Assembly (NCBI GenBank): GCA_009763385.1
Contig: CM019831.1
Span: 117,435,482-117,499,481, forward strand
Origin: Coix lacryma-jobi var. lacryma-jobi
Taxonomy: Eukaryota; Streptophyta; Magnoliopsida; Poales; Poaceae
Length of the DNA: 64,000 nt
Direction: 5' to 3'
Shown: positions 35,763-47,260 of the stretch, piece by piece
How the letters are laid out: the number at the start of each line of letters is the position of its first letter
Position numbering within the stretch: the stretch's first letter is position 1
Program-made: the position numbers and the translations under genes
The notes under the pieces: generated by a model
What the model was told of the DNA's origin: nothing
The model's database searches: none
Seen by the model: the letters and a program-made list of their open reading frames with translations, nothing else

Positions 35763-35969
35763 TTTCTGTTTTCTGCTAATCACAACATGTGGAGACAAGA
35801 CATATATCCACAATAACAAAATAAAAGATAACTCTAACAAAAACTTTATTGATATTCAAGGCACTTTTATTACACAATGAATTAACTAAACAAAACTCAT
35901 AACGAAACTAGACTTAGACACAAGACTCTGCAAGCACAAGTGCCTTATCAACTATCGATGAACTATTTC

Positions 35970-36614
35970 TTACTTCTCTCCCTCGAGCAGATTTGTTATT
36001 GTAGAGGCTACACTAATGACCTTGTCCTTTAAGCTAATGTGTTTAGTTACATATTCATGCATCGTATTAGCCATCTTTTTCGTAGTCTTGGCTAGAGAAG
36101 CGTATCTCTGCTTGAGTTCTAAATTATCTCTCTCAAGCTCTTCAATTCTGTCCCCGAGGCGATCTAGCTGGGTGGTCCTCTTGCGTTTAGCCGCGATATT
36201 AGGAGTGGTGGGTGCCCTGTTTACTGGTGGAGTGACCTTGATCTGCTCAGGGTGACCACGAACTCCCTCAAAGCGCGGGCGCGGATTTGTAGATGTGTAT
36301 TTTACGACAGTGGGTTCCCCATGCTTGTTCGTCTTCAGCCCGACGAGTGTCTCATTGGGCCTAGGAGAAAGAAGCAGGATCTCTTTGGAGACGGAGAAAG
36401 TCGGAAGTCCTCTTGCCGGCACCGCTTGGGCGTAGAAAGCTTGCTGACGATGCGACGAGGTTTCTTCTGGCGGAATCGTATCAACGGGTGTAGGCGAGTC
36501 AGCAAGAGCCATCTCCTTTGATGGCGTTACGGCAAGATCCTTAGATGTGGCGACGACAAGAGCCATTGAGTCGTCGGCGGGCTCGTTGAGGTCGATTCGT
36601 GGATAGGAGGCCAT
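35970..36614 (-). CDS. Athila extra ORF (ORF3 position), 214 aa
   Basis: Uninterrupted frame downstream of integrase, where Athila elements carry their third (env-like) ORF. The N-terminal half is polar and proline-rich. Residues about 150-200 (RLGDRIEELERDNLELKQRY onward) form a strong predicted coiled coil after a basic patch KRKRTT. I see no signal peptide or membrane segment, so an envelope role is not supported. Function unknown; it may be a nucleic-acid-binding or assembly protein. Confidence 0.65.
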   Translation of the reverse strand: MASYPRIDLNEPADDSMALVVATSKDLAVTPSKEMALADSPTPVDTIPPEETSSHRQQAFYAQAVPARGLPTFSVSKEILLLSPRPNETLVGLKTNKHGEPTVVKYTSTNPRPRFEGVRGHPEQIKVTPPVNRAPTTPNIAAKRKRTTQLDRLGDRIEELERDNLELKQRYASLAKTTKKMANTMHEYVTKHISLKDKVISVASTITNLLEGEK

Positions 36615-37007
36615 TAGTGCTGGTGGGAGGAGAGCTCTGTTGCTGCTGGTTTTCTGGAAGAGGTTGCAATGAATCTAGAGGCAGGCATGAGGCTGGTTTT
36701 ATAGCTGAGGAGGCAGAATGATAGGTACGATAGGTTCGTTACGGGAGTTATTGATTCTGCGGATCAGGTTACCAGAATGGGTACGAGAAAGAGTCGGGAC
36801 ACGTAACGAAAGAAGGCAGAGGGCGAGGAGCCTCCAGGGTAGACCGGTCGGTCTCCCTAGGAGACCGGTCGGTTCCTCCCTGTGGGATTTCGCGGGTCCG
36901 TCGCTCGTGGTGTCTTTAAACTTGATCCTAATCCCAGAAAATATATCCCCGATGCGCAAACTTATCGGAAAAATGACGATGGTGTAAATCTATGGGATAA
37001 CGAAGAA

Positions 37008-40000
37008 TTAGATGACATCCAACTCTTCATGACTCTTTTCAGGTTCTAGAAAAATCTTAAGACGTTGTCCATTTACCTTGAATAGCGTACCTTCGTCATT
37101 TTGAAGTGTAATGGCTCCATGTGATGAAGTGGCTACCACCGTGAAAGGTCCTTCCCATTTGCTGCATAGTTTTCCATGCCCGAACAATTTTACCCTGGAA
37201 TTAAAAAGTAATACCTTGTCTCCAGGAGTGAAACTCTTCTTCTTGATTCTCTTGTCTGCCACCTCTTTGTTCTCTCTTTGTAGATCTTTGCGTTATGATA
37301 TGCTTTTTCGCGCCATTCATCTAGTTCAGAGAGTTGCATTTTCCTCTTTACTCCTGCGGCTTCTAAGTCCATGTTCCATCTTTTGATTGCCCAGTGAGCT
37401 TTGAATTCTAGTTCTACTGGTAAGTGACAAGTCTTTCCGTAGACGAGTTGATATGGAGACATCCCCAGTGGTGTTTTGTAGGCAGTACGATAAGCCCACA
37501 GTGCTTCGGGTAGTCTATCTTTCCATTGTGTTCCCATCTCGTCGACTGTTTTATGCAGAATATTCTTGATTTGCTTGTTTGATGTTTCTGCTTGGCCACT
37601 TGTCTGGGGGTGATAGGGAGTGGCAACATTGTGACGGATCCCATGATTTATCAGATATTTATGAAAGCCTTTGTCAATGAAATGGGTTCCTCCGTCACTA
37701 ATTACCATCCTTGGCACTCCAAATCTTGGAAATATTATTTCCTCGAACATCCTCTGAGAGTTTCTTGCATTAGCAGACTTGCATGGCACTGCTTCGACCC
37801 ATTTTGAGACGTAGTCAACAGCAACTAGGATATACTCATGATTCCTTGATTTAGGGAATGGTCCCATGTAATCAATTCCCCAGACATCGAAGAGCTCAAT
37901 CTGAAGGTTGTTAGTGAGTGGCATGACATCTCTGGTGTTGATGCTGCCGTGCCTCTGACATGATCCACATCTTCGGACGAAGTCTTTTGTGTCTTGGTAC
38001 ATAGTTGGCCAGAAAAATCCACTTTGCCAGATCTTCGCGTGTGTTCGGAATGCCCCATAATGTCCTCCATATGGAGAAGAGTGACAGTGTTCAATGATCT
38101 TGATTCCTTCTTCAGCTGGTACACATCTTCTGAGTAATCCGTCAGAGCAAACTCTGAATAGATATGGATCATCCCATATGTGGATCCTGCTCTCATAGAT
38201 CAGCTTCTTCTTATTTGCTCCTGGTGGTACATATCCTGCAACTATAAAATTGACAATATCTGCATACCAGGGGTCAGATCTAGAGACTTGAAAAAACATG
38301 TCATCCCTGAGTGAGTCATTTATAGGCAATTCCTGAGGATTTTCAAAATACATTCTAGACAAGTGATCAGCTACAGAGTTTTCTACTCCTTTCTTATCTT
38401 TTATTTCTAAATCAAATTCTTGGAGTAACAAAACCCATCTTATTAAGCGTGGCTTAGCATCTTTCTTAGTGAGCAGGTACTTTAATGCAGCATGATCAGT
38501 AAAAACAATCACCTTTGCTCCCACTAAATAAGATCTAAATTTGTCTATAGCAAAAACAACAGCCAGAAGTTCTTTTTCAGTAGTAGCGTAATTAAGTTGA
38601 GGTCCTGTTAAAGTTTTGCTAGCATAAGCGATAGCATGATGCTTTTTATCCTTATATTGTCCTAGCACAGCTCCTACAGCAAAATCACTTGCATCACACA
38701 TGATCTCAAAAGGTAGAGACCAATCAGGAGGTTGAATGATAGGTGCAGAAGTGAGCGCTTTCTTAAGAGTGTTAAAAGATTCTAAACATGCATCATCAAA
38801 TTCAAAAGGAACATCCTTGGCCAAAAGATTTGTAAGTGGTCTTGCAATGTAAGAAAAATCTTTTATAAATCTACGGTAAAAACCGGCATGGCCAAGAAAA
38901 CTTCGAATTCCTTTGACATTAATTGGTGGAGGCAAACATTCAATTACTTTAATTTTAGCTTTGTCTACCTCAATTCCACGTTCTGATACTAAATGACCTA
39001 GCACTATGCCTTCCTTAACCATAAAATGACATTTTTCCCAATTAAGGACTAAGTGCTTTTCTTCACATCTTTGTAAAACCTTGTCTAAATTTTCAAGACA
39101 ATCATCAAAAGTTTTTCCATAAACAGAAAAGTCATCCATGAAAACTTCCATGATTTCTTCAATCATATCAGAAAATATAGACATCATACATCTTTGAAAA
39201 GAAGCAGGTGCATTACATAATCCAAAAGACATTCGGCGGTAAGCATAAGTTCCATATGGACATGTAAAAGTGGTTTTGCTTTGATCATCTGGATGGATTG
39301 GGATTTGGTGATATCCAGAATATCCATCAAGAAAACAAAAGAAAGAGTGATTGGCTAACCGTTCTAACATTTCGTCTATGAAAGGTAGCGGGAAATGATC
39401 TTTCTTAGTTGCCTTGTTTAATTTTCTGTAATCAATGCACATTCTCCAACCAGTAACAGTTCTTTGTGGAATTAATTCGTTCTTCTCATTCTTTACCACA
39501 GTCATGCCTCCCTTTTTAGGCACAACTTGGACAGGGCTTACCCACTCACTGTGTGGCACATGATAAATGATCCCGACGTGCAAGAGTTTCAAAACCTCTT
39601 TCTTTACTACTTCTCTCGTCGCATTGTTAAGCCTGCGTTGTGGCTCTCTGGATGGTGATATGTTAGGATCAGTAGGAATGCGATGGGTGCAGAAAGCGGG
39701 GTTGATTCCTTTTAAATCATGGAGTGAATAGCCAAATGCTGACTTATGCTTTTCTAAGACAGTGATCAACCTAGAAATTCGTTCCTGAGTAAGATTATTA
39801 TTTATGATTACAGGGGATTCAGGATCATTATTTAAGAAAGCATATCGAAGCCCAGAAGGTAAGGGTTTTAACTCTATGGGAGGTTTAGGAGGTTCTTCTA
39901 AGGAATCTAAAGGATCTGGATCAGGTGTGTTATCTTCTTCCTCAGTGAAGAACTGAGCATCTTCTTCATATTCGGATTCATTTATTATTTCAAAAGATGC

Positions 40001-40957
40001 TTCCTTAATTTCTTCCATAGGATCTGGCTCGGGACATGATTCATTCTCAGCATTTAGAGAGTGAGTGATAGGCATGATTCCTTTAAGATTTTTCCCAAGA
40101 TGGAAGTTTAAGATCCCTAATTGTCCTTCATGAATGAGTTGCTTAAGTGGTTGGCCTATCAGCAGATTGAACTCTTTAATATCAAAGATATAAAAACTTA
40201 AGTGTAGTGGAGTGTTATCTATTGTGACAGGCAGGACATACATGATTCCTGAGCTAGGAATAACATGTCCTAAAGGGATTTTTAAAAGTTTAGCTGTTGG
40301 GGTAAGTGGTATTTGTTTTAATAAATCTTGAGCAAAGGTTTCAGACATAATGTTGATTCCCACAACAGGATTATAGAGAGCTTCGAAGGGTTGTTGATGG
40401 ATTTGACATTGAATGTGTGTAGAAGGTGAATTTAAGCGGATTGTATCAGTGGAAAGTTCTGATTCTTCTAACCATTCATGACTTATTATAGAGATTAGTT
40501 TCTTCGTAGTCTCTTTTAGGAAAACCTTATCAGTAAGTTCTTCTAAAGATGATTTTTGATTTTGTGGTTTCCTAATTGTGTGATATTTCGAGGTATTACC
40601 AAATTCGGTAAAGTACTCATCCTCGAAGTCAAAGGTATCTCCTAAAATTGTGGTTTCCCTCTCACTAGGAATTAAAGCTGAGGTTTGTTCATGATTAAGA
40701 ATAGATATAGGATCAGCTTCTAGATTTACTTCTAGTGGTTCTTGTGGTTTAGCTTCAGGAGTAGGAGTGATTTGAGATAAGTTTTGTAACATTTCCCTTG
40801 CCTTGGAGGCTGGGGTATGTAGGAATGATCCGTTTGAAGCTAAGTTAAGGTAATTAGAAGTTTTTCTATTCAGACCATTATAAAAGTGTTGAAGCAAGAC
40901 AGGGTCTGGAATAGATAAGGCTGGACCAGAGCGGACAAGATTATCGAATCTTTCCTA
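37008..40957 (-). pseudogene. pol: Athila polyprotein: protease, RT, RNase H, integrase
   Basis: One frame from the gag boundary down to 37190 (1235 codons from 40897). Protease-like region about 170 residues in, then RT with the conserved VVPKKGGMTVVKNEKNEL and CIDYRKLNKATKKDHFPLPF blocks and FMDD catalytic box, RNase H (CDASDFAVGAVLGQ), integrase HHCC zinc finger (HCHSS ... CGSCQRHG) and DDE core (IDYMGPF, ISDGGTHF, HPQTSGQAE). A one-base frameshift near 37262 throws the end of integrase out of frame; its continuation is read to 37008 in another frame. The protease site reads YNPVVGIN, without the usual Asp-Ser/Thr-Gly. Upstream it is the same frame as gag, interrupted by TAG at 40955-40957. 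Confidence 0.92.
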
Positions 40958-41419
40958 GGCTGCAATTAGAGACTCATTGTCCTCTTGGATGAAGGACAAA
41001 ATCTCTAAGCGAAGACAAATAATTTTGGAGACAGGGAAGTATTCTAAGCAAAAGCTAGAGCTGAGTTCTGTCCAATCCCCATTTTTACTTGGTGCAGTTT
41101 GAAGGTACCATGTTTTGGCTCTTCCCTCTAAGGAGAATGGAAAAAGTTTCCATCTAAGGGTTTCGTCAGACATGCCTGCGATATGTAGGCACGCACAGGT
41201 TTGTTCAAACTCATTTAAATGAATATGTGGGTTTTCGTCTTCCAAGCCAGAAAAAATTTGATTCTTAACCATTTCTATCAAACATGGGCGTAGCTCGTAG
41301 TTGTCTGAAAGGATAGGTTTAGCAGATTTGGGCAACTCTAAGTCTACGACAGTGTGATAGGTATACTGGTCCAGTGGAATGGAATCTGTGGAGCTAGTGG
41401 TTGGCTCTGAGAAATCCAT
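40955..41419 (-). pseudogene. gag: Athila Gag, N-terminal part
   Basis: Starts MDFSEPTTSS 120 bases downstream of the primer site. The retrotransposon-gag core is visible (HLNEFEQTC, FPFSLEGRAKTWYL, LEYFPVSKI). An in-frame TAG at 40955-40957 ends the frame. Homology resumes immediately beyond it in the same frame and runs into pol, so Gag and Pol form one long frame broken by this stop. No CCHC zinc knuckle is seen. Confidence 0.88.
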
Positions 41420-41542
41420 TGTGAAAAGAATAAAAAAGATAAAAAAAGATAAAAGATAAAAGCACAGGCAAAGTATAGAAGATAAAAGATAAAGGTAAAG
41501 TATAATACAAGGTTATACTCAAGACGTAAAATGATCTACCGT

Positions 41543-41560
41543 TCCCCGGCAACGGCGCCA
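41543..41560 (-). other. Athila primer-binding site (tRNA-Asp type)
   Basis: The minus strand reads TGGCGCCGTTGCCGGGGA eight bases inside the 5' LTR. This is the primer site typical of Athila and many plant gypsy elements, complementary to the 3' end of tRNA-Asp by established knowledge. Confidence 0.85.
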
Positions 41561-41568
41561 GAAATGCT

Positions 41569-42818
41569 TGTTTGTATAAGTTAATGCACACTCTACTTTA
41601 TCCGCAAGCGCACAGATAAAATCTACCGATGTAGCACTTCACCGGAGTAACCCAGTTTTAATATCGAACCCAAAGGAACGGATAGCGATGAGTCTCAAGT
41701 GTATAACCCCTGAGTAACTAACAAGGACGGAGAAGCTAAAAGTATAGAGGGGATCACTAAGGTTATCTATATCCAACTTAAGAGTGATATGTTTATATTA
41801 TTCTTATTGGGGAAGTTGCCATAAAAGGTCACAAACAGAGTATGATTCTTTTATGCAAATGTATAATCCTACCGAGCCTACACACGGGTAAGTGGACTAT
41901 AGAAGAATCAACAAGGCTATAAGAGTCACCCTTGCGAACTACCACTACTACCGGCGTTATAGGAGGTAAATATGAGCTATCAAGTCTAAGCACCACACTT
42001 ACACTATCCAACTACTCCAACTCTAGAGCGACTAGAATTAAAGTACTCAAAAGAGAGTCATAAACCTTAAGAACAATAAGAACAATGGCTCAATCTTAAA
42101 TATAGATGTCGATTACCGAAACAATCGTTGAAGCAAGTCGATGAAGAACTTGAATCCACAGGTACAAGATGAAGAAGTTGATCCGACAGGACAGAGCTTC
42201 CTCTTGATCTCTTCCTCTCTCTCTCTTCTAGTTCTAGAATAAGACTAGGTTCTAATCCTACTAGAGGGATATCTAGTCTTCTACTTGAGAGCTGACTCCT
42301 GAAGTCTCTTCTAGGGTTTCTAATTGAAGCGTAGTCTTCTGAAGAGGGACCTTCTGTCTGACCTGGGGCCTGGGGGTCTGTTTATATAGCCTTGAGGGAT
42401 CAACCGCGACCGTTGGATCAACCGACCTCACGTAGGGGTGAGATTGATCCTCAAAGGCGGTGGAAGTAGCTTGCAGAAGACGGAAGCCAGCGGCGTCAGG
42501 GGGAGACCGACCGGTGGGCCCAGGGGACCGGTCGGTCCCACCTGGAAGTGGACCGGGGTGCCTTTCCTCGTGGTGTCTCTAGGTGTTCTCTGGAGTCTTC
42601 CGGAAGGTTCCTGACTTGCCGAATGCGTTATCTCCCGTCGGTTTCCTTCTAGGGGAAGGAATCGAAGGCTGTTTCCTGGTTTAGTCCCTGCGGATTCACA
42701 ATTCATCAAAACTCATGGAATTTGTTAGTTTTAAACCCTATACTAAGATGGAGTTTATATTTTCATCCATTTTCATGCTTAATTGACCTTTAATAATAAG
42801 AGTTAATTAGTGTCAACA
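41569..42818 (-). repeat. Athila 5' LTR (right)
   Basis: 1250 bp, starting TGTTTGTATAAG and ending GTGTCAACA in + coordinates, followed by the right copy of the CACAT duplication. Confidence 0.95.
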
Positions 42819-42900
42819 CACATCTTGACATCTATTTAGCATTTTTGTCTCTTTTTTTGTTTGCTCACTGCTGATAAGTGATAACAAAACCAAAACACAG

Positions 42901-43247
42901 GTGACTCACATGTTACCACAAGCTGTCTTTTGAATTTTACACCACCAGATATCAACATCATGAAATTTGTAGAATCAAATAATGAACCCAGCAACTCTAC
43001 ATGTGCACCTCAAGCATCAGATGGCTCACCATTCTCACTATCGAAACTATCAGAAGATGCACTAGCTAAGCTTGAACATGATGCTATCATTGAGAATGAG
43101 AAGAAAAAGTTGAAAACAAGGACTGTGTTTCAGTCAGATAAGGTGGATGTCAATGTTAGTGATATAGTTACACCTGCAACTACATCTAAGGATCTTGCTA
43201 GCGGCAATTCTTCCATAAACATTTGCCTATACTCTACTTCCATTTAA
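42901..43247 (+). pseudogene. PMD-like gene, exon after the Athila insertion
   Basis: An acceptor (AAAACACAG) ends at 42900. The exon opens with GT, completing the Gly codon split at 33352, and reads on in frame through NFTPPDINIMKF and a charged stretch (LAKLEHDAIIENEKKKLKTR) to a stop at 43245-43247. This phase agreement across the 9.5-kb element shows that the retrotransposon lies inside the intron and is removed with it if splicing still works. The end of the gene is inferred. Confidence 0.65.
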
Positions 43248-45529
43248 TTGTAGGTGAGGACATCAAAGGCAACATGTTTTACAACAGTTATCATGTGCAG
43301 TTACTAACACAAGAAGGTTCAATGGCAGCAAGGCCTTATATCTGTAGGAGTAATTGTGGGTGCATACATTAGTCATAAACATGTCAAAAGATTATCTCAG
43401 ATTTGCTTTTCAGTTTTTTGATGTTCTGCTTATGCAGCAGGTACTGTAGTACTTTTTAAATGATGCAAGAGAACTGAATCGCATAGGCAGATGAACTTAA
43501 TTGCTTAGGCTGATAAACTACAACAGGTACTGAATTGCTCAGGCAGATAAACACAATTGCCTAGACAGATGAACTGAATTGCTTATCATTTAAGATCAGA
43601 TCTGCCTAAGCGAGTACAAAACTACAAATCAGGTGATGAAGATGAAAAATATCTGGTATTTTCTACTGGTAACAGATCTGGGTTGGTTGTGTTTTTGATC
43701 ATTCTATTAGCTGATTATATGCAGCTGATAATATAGTAGCAAATTCATACGTACCTGTTGTTTTTTTGACGGATGGATATGACTTCTTTTTCGATGATTG
43801 TCGGCTGTCCGAACGTGGCGGCGGCGCCCCTGTATGTCCACAGGGAAAAGCAAATAGGGTAGAAAGAGGTGGGTGTCTTGGGTAAGATTTATGTAGATTT
43901 TGGTAGCGGGCTGTTGTCTAGTTGGGCTGAGGAAATAAACTTCGCGCGCACCACGCCCGTACGGAAGTTTTTTTTTCCTATATCTGGAGTGTGCGTGCCG
44001 CCTGCTTAATGCATGCACGACCGTGCATTAGCCGCTTCCATTGTTATTTGCATCCGATAAAATATACTGTAAGGGCCGGGCAGCTATGAGGACAATGTAT
44101 GGACTTCAAAAGATTGGTATTTGTGGGTATGCCATGGGAAAATTTTCACAAAAATAATAAGAATCCTAATTTGGGCTAGCATATTCTTTTGGGGATTGCT
44201 AGTAAAAGTGGCACCTTAATCATCGGTCAAATATTTGTAGTTGTTTTTACTCCGTGGAGCCTTTCACTTTAACACCGTGGAGTCTTTCACCGTGCATTGC
44301 TTTAAACTTTTATAAGATCTCGCCAACATGGCTCTATCAAGCTACCTGTGTCCTTCACCCCCAGTGATTGGCAATGCACAAAAGACATAAATCTTATAGT
44401 AAATATAAGAACATAAATCTTATGTCATAAATCTATATATGGATCCATGTGTATATCTTTAAATTTGTGGTATATATAGGTCGATGAAATAAAATCTTAT
44501 AAGTTAGACTTTAAAAAGGACTTGCTAGTTTCTATTAGGGGCAAATCATGAATTTTTGAACTAGGACTTAAAAAAGGACTTGCTAGTTTGGATATTAAGA
44601 GCTAATTGTTAAGCAGTTAAAAATCAACTAAAGTAAGTCTTTAGCTCATCCAAACAGGAGACTTATAGGTTGGTTAATATTTGAACTAATTTTTAGTCTT
44701 AATTACTAGTCCTTGCTACCCGTAGTATGGGTGAGTTTTAAGTCCCTGCCGCCAATGGAATGAGAGAGCTACTATTTAGAACTGCAAGCCTGCAAGATCA
44801 TGTTCAAATCATCTTTTCATTCGTCATGCCAATGCCAATGCACACCTTCCGCTGGTCTTTTCCATGCCGCCAGCCGCCCGGTCCATTTTATTATGTCCGC
44901 CCCTATGGTAGCGTGACGGCGAATCGGCGATGATTTCACCTAGTACGCAACTATTTTATCAAGCTCGCGCTCAAGGCTTCGTAAAAACAAAAAATGGTCA
45001 AAGTGTTAAGTGTTAGGTTTACTTGAGCTATTCAGTAAGAATCAATGTTTTTCTCTTATAACTAACGAAATAATCCTACAAACCAGCCACAATCGTAATA
45101 TGTGTACTGTCGAATAGAGCCTTACAAAAAAATAATGATCAAGAAAAAATTGATAAAGAAAAAAAAATAAAGCATTTGGCCTTTGATAGAAATCCACTCC
45201 ATTGATTAAGATATGCTATATTTCAGAGGCTTAAAATATAACATATGTTCAGGCGACGACTAACAACCATCAGATCTCTATCCGATGGTCTAAATGTATT
45301 AACACAAATTATAATAAATAAATAATATTTTTTCTATGAAAGGACAAAGACAAAACTGTGTAGACGCCTGAAATATAGGAAATGTGTATAAAATTAGGAA
45401 TTTTATTTTCCACTACAAACCTTGATGTGTATAGTTGAACCTGAATCTGTCCTACTACTAGTAGTGTATAGGTAGTCAAGAGTCAAAACACGCACGCAAA
45501 AAGCAACTGGACTTTCAGTCTGAAGCCAT
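43248..45529. other. intergenic with repeat remnants
   Basis: 43470-43590 repeats the words GAACTGAATTGCTTAGGCAG and CAGATAAAC. Similar AATTGCTT-rich repeats occur at 30360-31030, upstream of the PMD-like gene, suggesting a common flank of one mobile unit. 44007-44033 is an imperfect palindrome around TGCATGCACGACCGTGCA. 44500-44740 has degenerate duplicated words (AAGGACTTGCTAGTTT). No gene recognised. Confidence 0.5.
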
Positions 45530-47260
45530 TCAGGTGGCTGGTCCGAGCGGCCGCATGCGCACCCAGGCGGCGGCGCTGCTGGGCACGCCGGCGTGCACCA
45601 CGAACCACATGTAGTACCCGGGCGGCGCGACCCCGGGCGTCGGCGGCGCGGCGACCACGGCCTCGTAAACCCCGACCTCCAGCTTTGCCACCCTCCCCAC
45701 GGCGAGCTCCACCACGCGCTGGTTCATCCCGAACGAGTGCGTCGCGAACGCCGGAGCCACCGCGACAACCCGCACCTCCCCGGCGCCCGCACTCACACCC
45801 GCGCCGTCCGCCGTTCCGTCGGGTATCCCGAACCGCACGGCCGCGGCGTCGCCGTACCCGACCTCGGCCGGCGCCTCCAGCACCCGCGGCCGCGCGCCGT
45901 CGTGCCGCGGGTCCATGTACGGCGGCAGGAACGCCTCGAGGCTCAGCTCCGTCGGGTGCGTGACGTTGGCGAACACGTACCCGACGTGCGGGTTGCTGCC
46001 GCCGACGAGCACGCGGCCGTACGTGTCGAGCGCCGCCGACGAGTGGTACATCCGGGGCACCGCCGACGCCGCCAGCGACGCATCGAACCGCGCGCCCAGC
46101 GGCGCGTCGGGCCTGTACAGCACGGGCCGCGTCACGGGGTCCCGCCCCAGCTCCCACCCGGCGGTGCCTGCCGCGGCGCCGTTCACGATCAGCACGTCGC
46201 CCGTGGGCAGCAGCACCATGTCGCCCATCACCCGGGCCACCGGCATCTCCTCGACCGCCCACACCACGGGGTCCGGGTCCGTCGGCGCGGCGCGCGCGCA
46301 GGTCCGGTCGGCGGGCACGAACGTGGCGTTCCGCAGGGCGAGGTGGTACGCGCCCCGCGGCGCGCCGCCGCAGACCAGCACCTCGGCGTGCGCGGGCGCG
46401 TCCGGGCGGAGCGGGAGCAGCACGGACGAGCCCGACGACGGGTAGTTCCTCGGCACGCCGCCGGGGACCGGCGGGAGGCGGCGGAGCGGGGCCCGGTTGT
46501 AGGGGTCGAAGACGACGGCGCGGTCGTTGGCGAAGACGAAGACGGTGCCGTCGGGGAGGAGGTGGAGGAACGGGTACAGGTTGTTCTCTGCGTCGGGCTC
46601 CGTCGTCTCGTCCAGGAACGGGAAGAACGTCAGCGCCGGCGCCGCCGCCGGCGCGTCGGCGGCGGCGTCGCGCGGGAAGTACTCGAGGTTGAACTGCCGC
46701 CGGCCGCCGAGGATCAGCACGCGGCCGTCGGGGAGGATCATGTCGGTGGCGTACCACCGCCGCGCGGCGAGGAACGACGGGAGCTCGACCCAGCCCGTGG
46801 CCGGGGAGAAGAGCCGCGCCACGCGGTCGCCGTTGGAGAAGCCGCCCGTCTGGAGGAGCGTGCCGTTGGGGAGCAGCGCCCCCGAGGAGCACCACGGGTT
46901 GGTGGCGAGCGGGTACGGGTGCAGCACGTTGGAGCGGAGGTCGAGGAGCACCGAGTGCGCCGTGCAGTCGGCGTCGCCGCCGTCGGCGGCGGTGGCCGCG
47001 CACGGCGCCAGCGCAGCCAGCGAGATGTTGGAGGGGCCCGTGTCGGTGCGGTCGAACATGAGGACGAAGTCCCCCGGGAGGAGCTGCATGTGCATCGCCG
47101 ACACGCCGATGCTCGCGTGGAGGAGCTGCCATTCTCCCTGGAAAGAGGAGGGCGTCGGCTCCTCCTGCAACGGGGCATCATCATCGGCGGCGGCGCCGGC
47201 ACTGGCAATGCAGCTGGCGATCAGGAGGTGGTGGAGAAGGAAGGATCTTGGGTTGGGCAT
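45530..47260 (-). CDS. glyoxal/galactose oxidase-like copper radical oxidase
   Basis: Secreted copper radical oxidase of the plant GLOX type, which oxidises aldehydes or primary alcohols in the wall and releases H2O2. Intronless, 576 aa, a normal length. I start at MPNPRSFLL (47260) because a signal peptide follows (HHLLIASCIASAGAAA); the open frame extends 75 codons further upstream (to 47485) but that stretch looks like leader. Seven-bladed propeller with GGF/GGR/GG repeats, then a C-terminal immunoglobulin-like domain (DUF1929 type). Predicted copper/radical residues: Cys124 (NPWCSSG) and Tyr194 (NLEYFPR) for the thioether cofactor, Tyr405-His406 (RMYHSSA) and His508 (ATHSFGMNQR). All are present, so it should be active. 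The coding sequence is extremely GC-rich, as in many grass single-exon genes. Confidence 0.93.
   Translation of the reverse strand: MPNPRSFLLHHLLIASCIASAGAAADDDAPLQEEPTPSSFQGEWQLLHASIGVSAMHMQLLPGDFVLMFDRTDTGPSNISLAALAPCAATAADGGDADCTAHSVLLDLRSNVLHPYPLATNPWCSSGALLPNGTLLQTGGFSNGDRVARLFSPATGWVELPSFLAARRWYATDMILPDGRVLILGGRRQFNLEYFPRDAAADAPAAAPALTFFPFLDETTEPDAENNLYPFLHLLPDGTVFVFANDRAVVFDPYNRAPLRRLPPVPGGVPRNYPSSGSSVLLPLRPDAPAHAEVLVCGGAPRGAYHLALRNATFVPADRTCARAAPTDPDPVVWAVEEMPVARVMGDMVLLPTGDVLIVNGAAAGTAGWELGRDPVTRPVLYRPDAPLGARFDASLAASAVPRMYHSSAALDTYGRVLVGGSNPHVGYVFANVTHPTELSLEAFLPPYMDPRHDGARPRVLEAPAEVGYGDAAAVRFGIPDGTADGAGVSAGAGEVRVVAVAPAFATHSFGMNQRVVELAVGRVAKLEVGVYEAVVAAPPTPGVAPPGYYMWFVVHAGVPSSAAAWVRMRPLGPAT

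Larger units (their letters stand above)
33365..42818 (-). mobile_element. Athila-type Ty3/gypsy LTR retrotransposon
   Basis: A complete 9454-bp element, transcribed leftward. Two LTRs (33365-34617 and 41569-42818) begin TGTT and end CAACA; a perfect 5-bp target duplication CACAT lies at 33360-33364 and 42819-42823. Reading leftward the order is LTR, tRNA-Asp-type primer site, gag, protease, RT, RNase H, integrase, an extra ORF, purine tract, LTR. Domain order and RT sequence place it in the Athila clade. The LTRs differ by about 8 substitutions and 2 small indels in 1250 bp, so it is young. Its coding frame nevertheless has a stop and a frameshift. It lies in an intron of the PMD-like gene, on the opposite strand. 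Confidence 0.95.

Noticed and set aside
36016..36521. + strand frames opposite the Athila extra ORF
   Set aside because: Shadows of the 214-aa minus ORF, and no domain recognised.
28850..44040. Terminal inverted repeats of a giant MULE around the PMD-like gene
   Set aside because: Both edges have GTGCGTGC/TGCATGCAC words near TTGTTATT, but I could not align them as inverted repeats nor find a 9-bp duplication.
45483..47132. 549-codon minus frame overlapping the oxidase in another phase
   Set aside because: Arg/Ala/Pro-only composition and no domain; it is a frame shadow.
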